Assembly: GCF_023228165.1 (NCBI RefSeq)
Contig: NZ_JALOBS010000020.1
Location: 1 to 64,000, forward strand
Direction: 5' to 3'
DNA: 64,000 nt
From: Methylomonas sp.
Lineage (GTDB): Bacteria > Pseudomonadota > Gammaproteobacteria > Methylococcales > Methylomonadaceae
Shown piece by piece: positions 60,859-64,000 of this stretch. The notes under the pieces are model-generated. The model worked only from the letters and a program-made list of their open reading frames with translations, did not search any database and was not told the DNA's origin. A program made the translations under genes and the position numbers. Each line of letters begins with the position of its first letter. Position 1 is the first letter of the stretch.

Positions 60859-63741
60859 TTATCTCATCAATTTCGATGCAGCGCAGACGCGTTTAATATC
60901 TTCTGCGATATTCGCCGGCGGAATCTGAATCTCCGTTCCACCATAAAAATGCACCACAATTCCGCCAATCGGCGCTTTTGCCTGAAGATATTCGGCTTCT
61001 TTTAGAGCATCTCCTTTGCATCCATAAAACCAACCATTTCTATTGCTCCGTGTTGAGACGATTGTCATTTTGCTGCTCGCAATTCCAACGCGAATTTCTA
61101 TTGGCAATCCGCCGATGCAAATCGCTTTTTTGCGAAGATTGTCCAAAATTGCATGCGCGAATTCAAGAACAGCAATTTCGTGGTCGCGCGTGATATCGAA
61201 AATATTTGACACAGCGACATAAGCATCGCCGAGTGTAATCAATTTGCCAATGCGACCTGCGAATTGCGCGCTTGTAAGTATCGAATCGAAGCGAGAGAAA
61301 ATTTCATTCACGCCTTGCACGATATCGACTGGCGAAACGCGCGAACAAATCCCAGTGAAATTCACAACATCGGCGAAAAGCACTGAACAGATGCCCAATT
61401 CGAGACAAGTTGAGCCTTCTGTTTCTATGTATTGTGCCATTCGCGCTGGCACCATTTGCGCATATAATTCGCCGTAACTTTCATTTGTTTTGAGAAGAAG
61501 TTGCGCTTCTGCTTCGGATGTACGCCGAACAAGATGAGCGGTCTCAGTAGAACGCGCGGCATGAATCATTTTTAGCGCATCAATAAGACATGCAGTTAAT
61601 ACTGATATTGCGTATATTTCTTTGTTTGGTACACCGGCGGCGAAACAAATGACAATAGTCGGGACATTTATGATAATCAACGCGAAGAAATAATTGCTCA
61701 CGGGGATGATTTGCGTTGTAATGAGAATACAATCGTAGAAAACCCAAATTGGCGATTTTACAAATATAGCCGCAATGACACAAGCGATAGAACACGCCGT
61801 GGAAATCTGCATGATATACATTGTGTAAGCAATCGCGCCATAGTAAGTATTTTTATCTACTTCATGCGTTTGCTTTGCGCGAGAGCCGCAGCGAAGATAA
61901 ATTGGCGCACTCGCAAAGAGAATCGCGGTCGTCGCAATAAGAGCTGCGAAAACTGCCTGCTGAACACTTGATAATTTCTGCACTTCGCCATTTATAAATC
62001 CGCTTATCGGCGTGAATGAAAATCCCAATGTAGTAATCACCGCAGTAATGATATCGATATTTCCTTTTACCATTCGCTGCCGAAGTTCCGAGGATAATTG
62101 CGTCGACCACCATCCATTCGTAATGCTATTTTTTGATTTGCTCCAATATGGCGATGAAATTGTCGCAATTTCTGAAATAGAATCGCGACTCGATGTGCCT
62201 GGCGAATTGCTAACTTCGTGAATTTGATAATACGAATCACTGTGCGCATTTGGGCGCGCATCGGGAAAATTCGTCAAATCCACGCGAAATGCCTCAACTT
62301 CGCCCTTTCCTTTGAGCGACATTTTCGTCAACACGTCCGTTGGCAATTCGTCATCATGTTGCGAAACGATGCATATTTCATTATTTTTTGCCTCACGCAT
62401 CAAACGCGCAGCAACATTTACAGAATCGCCCCAAATATCGTAACAAAGAATGGAAGTGCCCACAATTCCGCCGACAAACCCATTGCAGCAAATCCCAGCG
62501 CGGATTATAGTGCCATTGTGTATTTCTCGCGCAATTAGCCAGCGCCGAATATATTGAACCAACGCGATAAATGCGTTCACATTATCCGCTTCTATAAGGC
62601 TGTCTGCCGCAATAAGGAATGTTGAATTATATATTTTGATTGATTCTATTCCGCATTCTTCGCAATACGCCTTGACATTAAGCAACAAATCGAATTCTTT
62701 TTTTGCATTTGATACGCATCCGAATTCTAATGTTGCTGCAGCATTTCGCATTCCCGATGCGGCACTTCGCGTGGAAGTCTCCGGCAATACTGCGTCGCTA
62801 AATAGAACTTCCATGAACATTACTCCGCCATTTGGGCAGCTCTCGTGGAAATGCGGCGATTGATGATTAATGATTCCGCGCATCACTTTCTTCGCTATGC
62901 GATTCGGCATTGATTTTTCAATGAGATTTTGGAAATTTCTATTAGCCGCAGATAGTTGCTCTTTTTTGATGCGTAGAATCTCACAAGATATAAATTCGTA
63001 AAATTCACTATGTAGCGCCATAAAGCACATAAATGCCATACATGGTGTTACACCAACAGCCGAAAATATCACGAAAACTCTATCTGCGCCAGTGAAGCCA
63101 GATGCGCAACAGGCAAAAATGACATTCGCAATTGTAACTGTGAAAATACCTGCAACCTGAAATGCAAACGGAAGTCTCATATTATGCATTGAATAGACTC
63201 TACACGCCAATGCCCCGAAGAAAAGTGTTTCTGCAGGTTTGCCGCTCGATAATATCGTTGCAATAATGCCGACGGCGATTTCACATGCAATATCGAACCA
63301 CGCGAGCGCGAATGCTGCCACTCTTGAAAATGAATCGACTCTGCGATTTTCCGCGGTTCCGCGGGCACAACGCGCCAATTCGATTATCGATTCTCCGCAA
63401 ATAAGCAAAAGTGGCAAGACATCCAACACGATTAATACTGCAGTTAAGTAATTACTCAAGGAGAATGCGAATGGAATAATAATACACTGCGCGATTGCGA
63501 GAAGAACTGGCGAGAAAATGCGGCGATTCATGAAGCCATTTGCATAATAACCCCAACTAAATGCGTCGCCAATAGAATTACCGGGCAATTTTTCAACATC
63601 CCCGGAATCGGCAAAATGGAATGACCAAAGATGAAATTCATATGCGCCGCGAGATTCGCCGATTTCAGCGCCAACTTTTGCCGGCGTGAAAGTCAAAAAT
63701 GACCGCAATTGTCGTAGTACAGATTTCATGATATTTGGCAT
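60859..63741 (-). CDS. Twelve-TM-type adenylyl cyclase with swapped catalytic domains
   Basis: A 960-residue class III cyclase that makes cAMP from ATP, built as TM bundle, catalytic domain, TM bundle, catalytic domain, like animal membrane cyclases. TM clusters lie at about 75-245 and 590-760. The first catalytic domain (about 300-480) has CYDIWGDSVNVAARL, with the Asp, Asn and Arg typical of the animal C2 domain, and IKIYNSTFLIAA like the C2 KTIGSTYMAA, but lacks the second metal Asp. The second (about 780-950) has both metal Asp residues (VLFADVVNFTG, ITLGDAYVAV), as in C1, but lacks Asn/Arg (YGCKGDALKEAEYL). One composite active site is expected. A host origin by transfer is likely. Confidence 0.88.
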   Translation of the reverse strand: MPNIMKSVLRQLRSFLTFTPAKVGAEIGESRGAYEFHLWSFHFADSGDVEKLPGNSIGDAFSWGYYANGFMNRRIFSPVLLAIAQCIIIPFAFSLSNYLTAVLIVLDVLPLLLICGESIIELARCARGTAENRRVDSFSRVAAFALAWFDIACEIAVGIIATILSSGKPAETLFFGALACRVYSMHNMRLPFAFQVAGIFTVTIANVIFACCASGFTGADRVFVIFSAVGVTPCMAFMCFMALHSEFYEFISCEILRIKKEQLSAANRNFQNLIEKSMPNRIAKKVMRGIINHQSPHFHESCPNGGVMFMEVLFSDAVLPETSTRSAASGMRNAAATLEFGCVSNAKKEFDLLLNVKAYCEECGIESIKIYNSTFLIAADSLIEADNVNAFIALVQYIRRWLIAREIHNGTIIRAGICCNGFVGGIVGTSILCYDIWGDSVNVAARLMREAKNNEICIVSQHDDELPTDVLTKMSLKGKGEVEAFRVDLTNFPDARPNAHSDSYYQIHEVSNSPGTSSRDSISEIATISSPYWSKSKNSITNGWWSTQLSSELRQRMVKGNIDIITAVITTLGFSFTPISGFINGEVQKLSSVQQAVFAALIATTAILFASAPIYLRCGSRAKQTHEVDKNTYYGAIAYTMYIMQISTACSIACVIAAIFVKSPIWVFYDCILITTQIIPVSNYFFALIIINVPTIVICFAAGVPNKEIYAISVLTACLIDALKMIHAARSTETAHLVRRTSEAEAQLLLKTNESYGELYAQMVPARMAQYIETEGSTCLELGICSVLFADVVNFTGICSRVSPVDIVQGVNEIFSRFDSILTSAQFAGRIGKLITLGDAYVAVSNIFDITRDHEIAVLEFAHAILDNLRKKAICIGGLPIEIRVGIASSKMTIVSTRSNRNGWFYGCKGDALKEAEYLQAKAPIGGIVVHFYGGTEIQIPPANIAEDIKRVCAASKLMR

Positions 63742-64000
63742 TTGCTTCTATATTTAGATACTCCTAAAAGTGAAAGCGCTTCACAGCTTTGCCGAGCTTC
63801 ACTAAAGTGTCGCAGCGTTGCTAAGCCTTTCTCTTGATATTATAGGTTTCCAATTTCACTTTTTGAATTTCGTTAAGTAAGATTATTATATTCAGCCTGT
63901 TATTGTGTTCTCAACTCTTTAGCCAAAAGCTACCCCCTTATAAAGGCGGTTTTTGATGGCTTGTGCGTTGGTAAATATGTCTTCGGCTCAAAGCCTCGAT
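63742..64000. other. Right-edge intergenic region
   Basis: Contains an eroded palindromic module (about 63771-63825) and a T5GAATTTCGT motif near 63861. Near the edge an ATG at 63977 (MSSAQSLD) is open to the last base and could begin a plus-strand gene, but only eight codons are visible. Confidence 0.4.

Overview
The window looks like part of a large dsDNA virus genome of the extended Asfarviridae, the amoeba-infecting relatives of African swine fever virus (ASFV) such as the faustovirus, kaumoebavirus and pacmanvirus groups. The evidence is a set of ASFV-type core genes recognised from protein motifs: a DEAH/NPH-II helicase (B962L type), a D5-like primase-helicase (C962R type), RPB6 and RPB9 RNA polymerase subunits, TFIIB (C315R type), thymidine kinase, the C717R kinase-like protein and a clear homologue of the M1249L minor capsid protein. 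The neighbour sets B962L/C962R/RPB6 and C717R/M448R/M1249L also match what I remember of the ASFV map. No tRNA, rRNA, intron or CRISPR array was seen. I cannot name the species from the sequence alone.

Layout. 1-470: the 5' end of a TnpB/Fanzor-type gene that runs off the left edge, then promoter sequence. 470-10,000: HD phosphohydrolase, TK, helicase, thioredoxin-like protein, primase-helicase, a small membrane protein, RPB6 and RPB9. 10,000-21,700: a repeat-bearing zinc protein, C717R, an RNA-ligase-like protein, M1249L and a small protein. 21,700-41,350: an accessory region of multigene families. These are four members of family A (ankyrin-like C terminus), F-box proteins, four members of family B, a uracil-DNA glycosylase/RNase H fusion, an ankyrin-like repeat protein and an F-box/nucleotidyltransferase-like protein. 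Several members are broken. 41,395-43,203: a convergent adenine methyltransferase and PD-(D/E)XK nuclease, which look like a viral restriction-modification pair. 43,350-49,250: TFIIB, protein kinase, membrane protein, a protein with a basic tail and acidic end, and a dual-specificity phosphatase. 49,300-50,770: a complete Fanzor/TnpB gene. 51,000-56,050: unknown proteins, a DUF262-HNH protein and three tandem small zinc proteins. 56,140-64,000: two duplicated membrane proteins, two probable virion proteins, a secreted alpha/beta hydrolase, and a 12-TM-type adenylyl cyclase whose two catalytic domains are in the reverse of the animal order.

Two features run through the whole window. The first is a family of GC-rich 30-nt modules (CTC...GAG, joined as GAGCTC) that are palindromic or near-palindromic. 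Their core is open in all six reading frames. They occur between genes and, in frame, inside at least ten proteins, always in linkers, termini or loops. The second is two promoter-like classes. A T6-8GAA motif lies mostly 20-45 nt upstream of the family and F-box genes, and a TATATA-type box lies close upstream of replication, transcription and virion genes. This is consistent with separate host-interaction and replication/late expression programmes.
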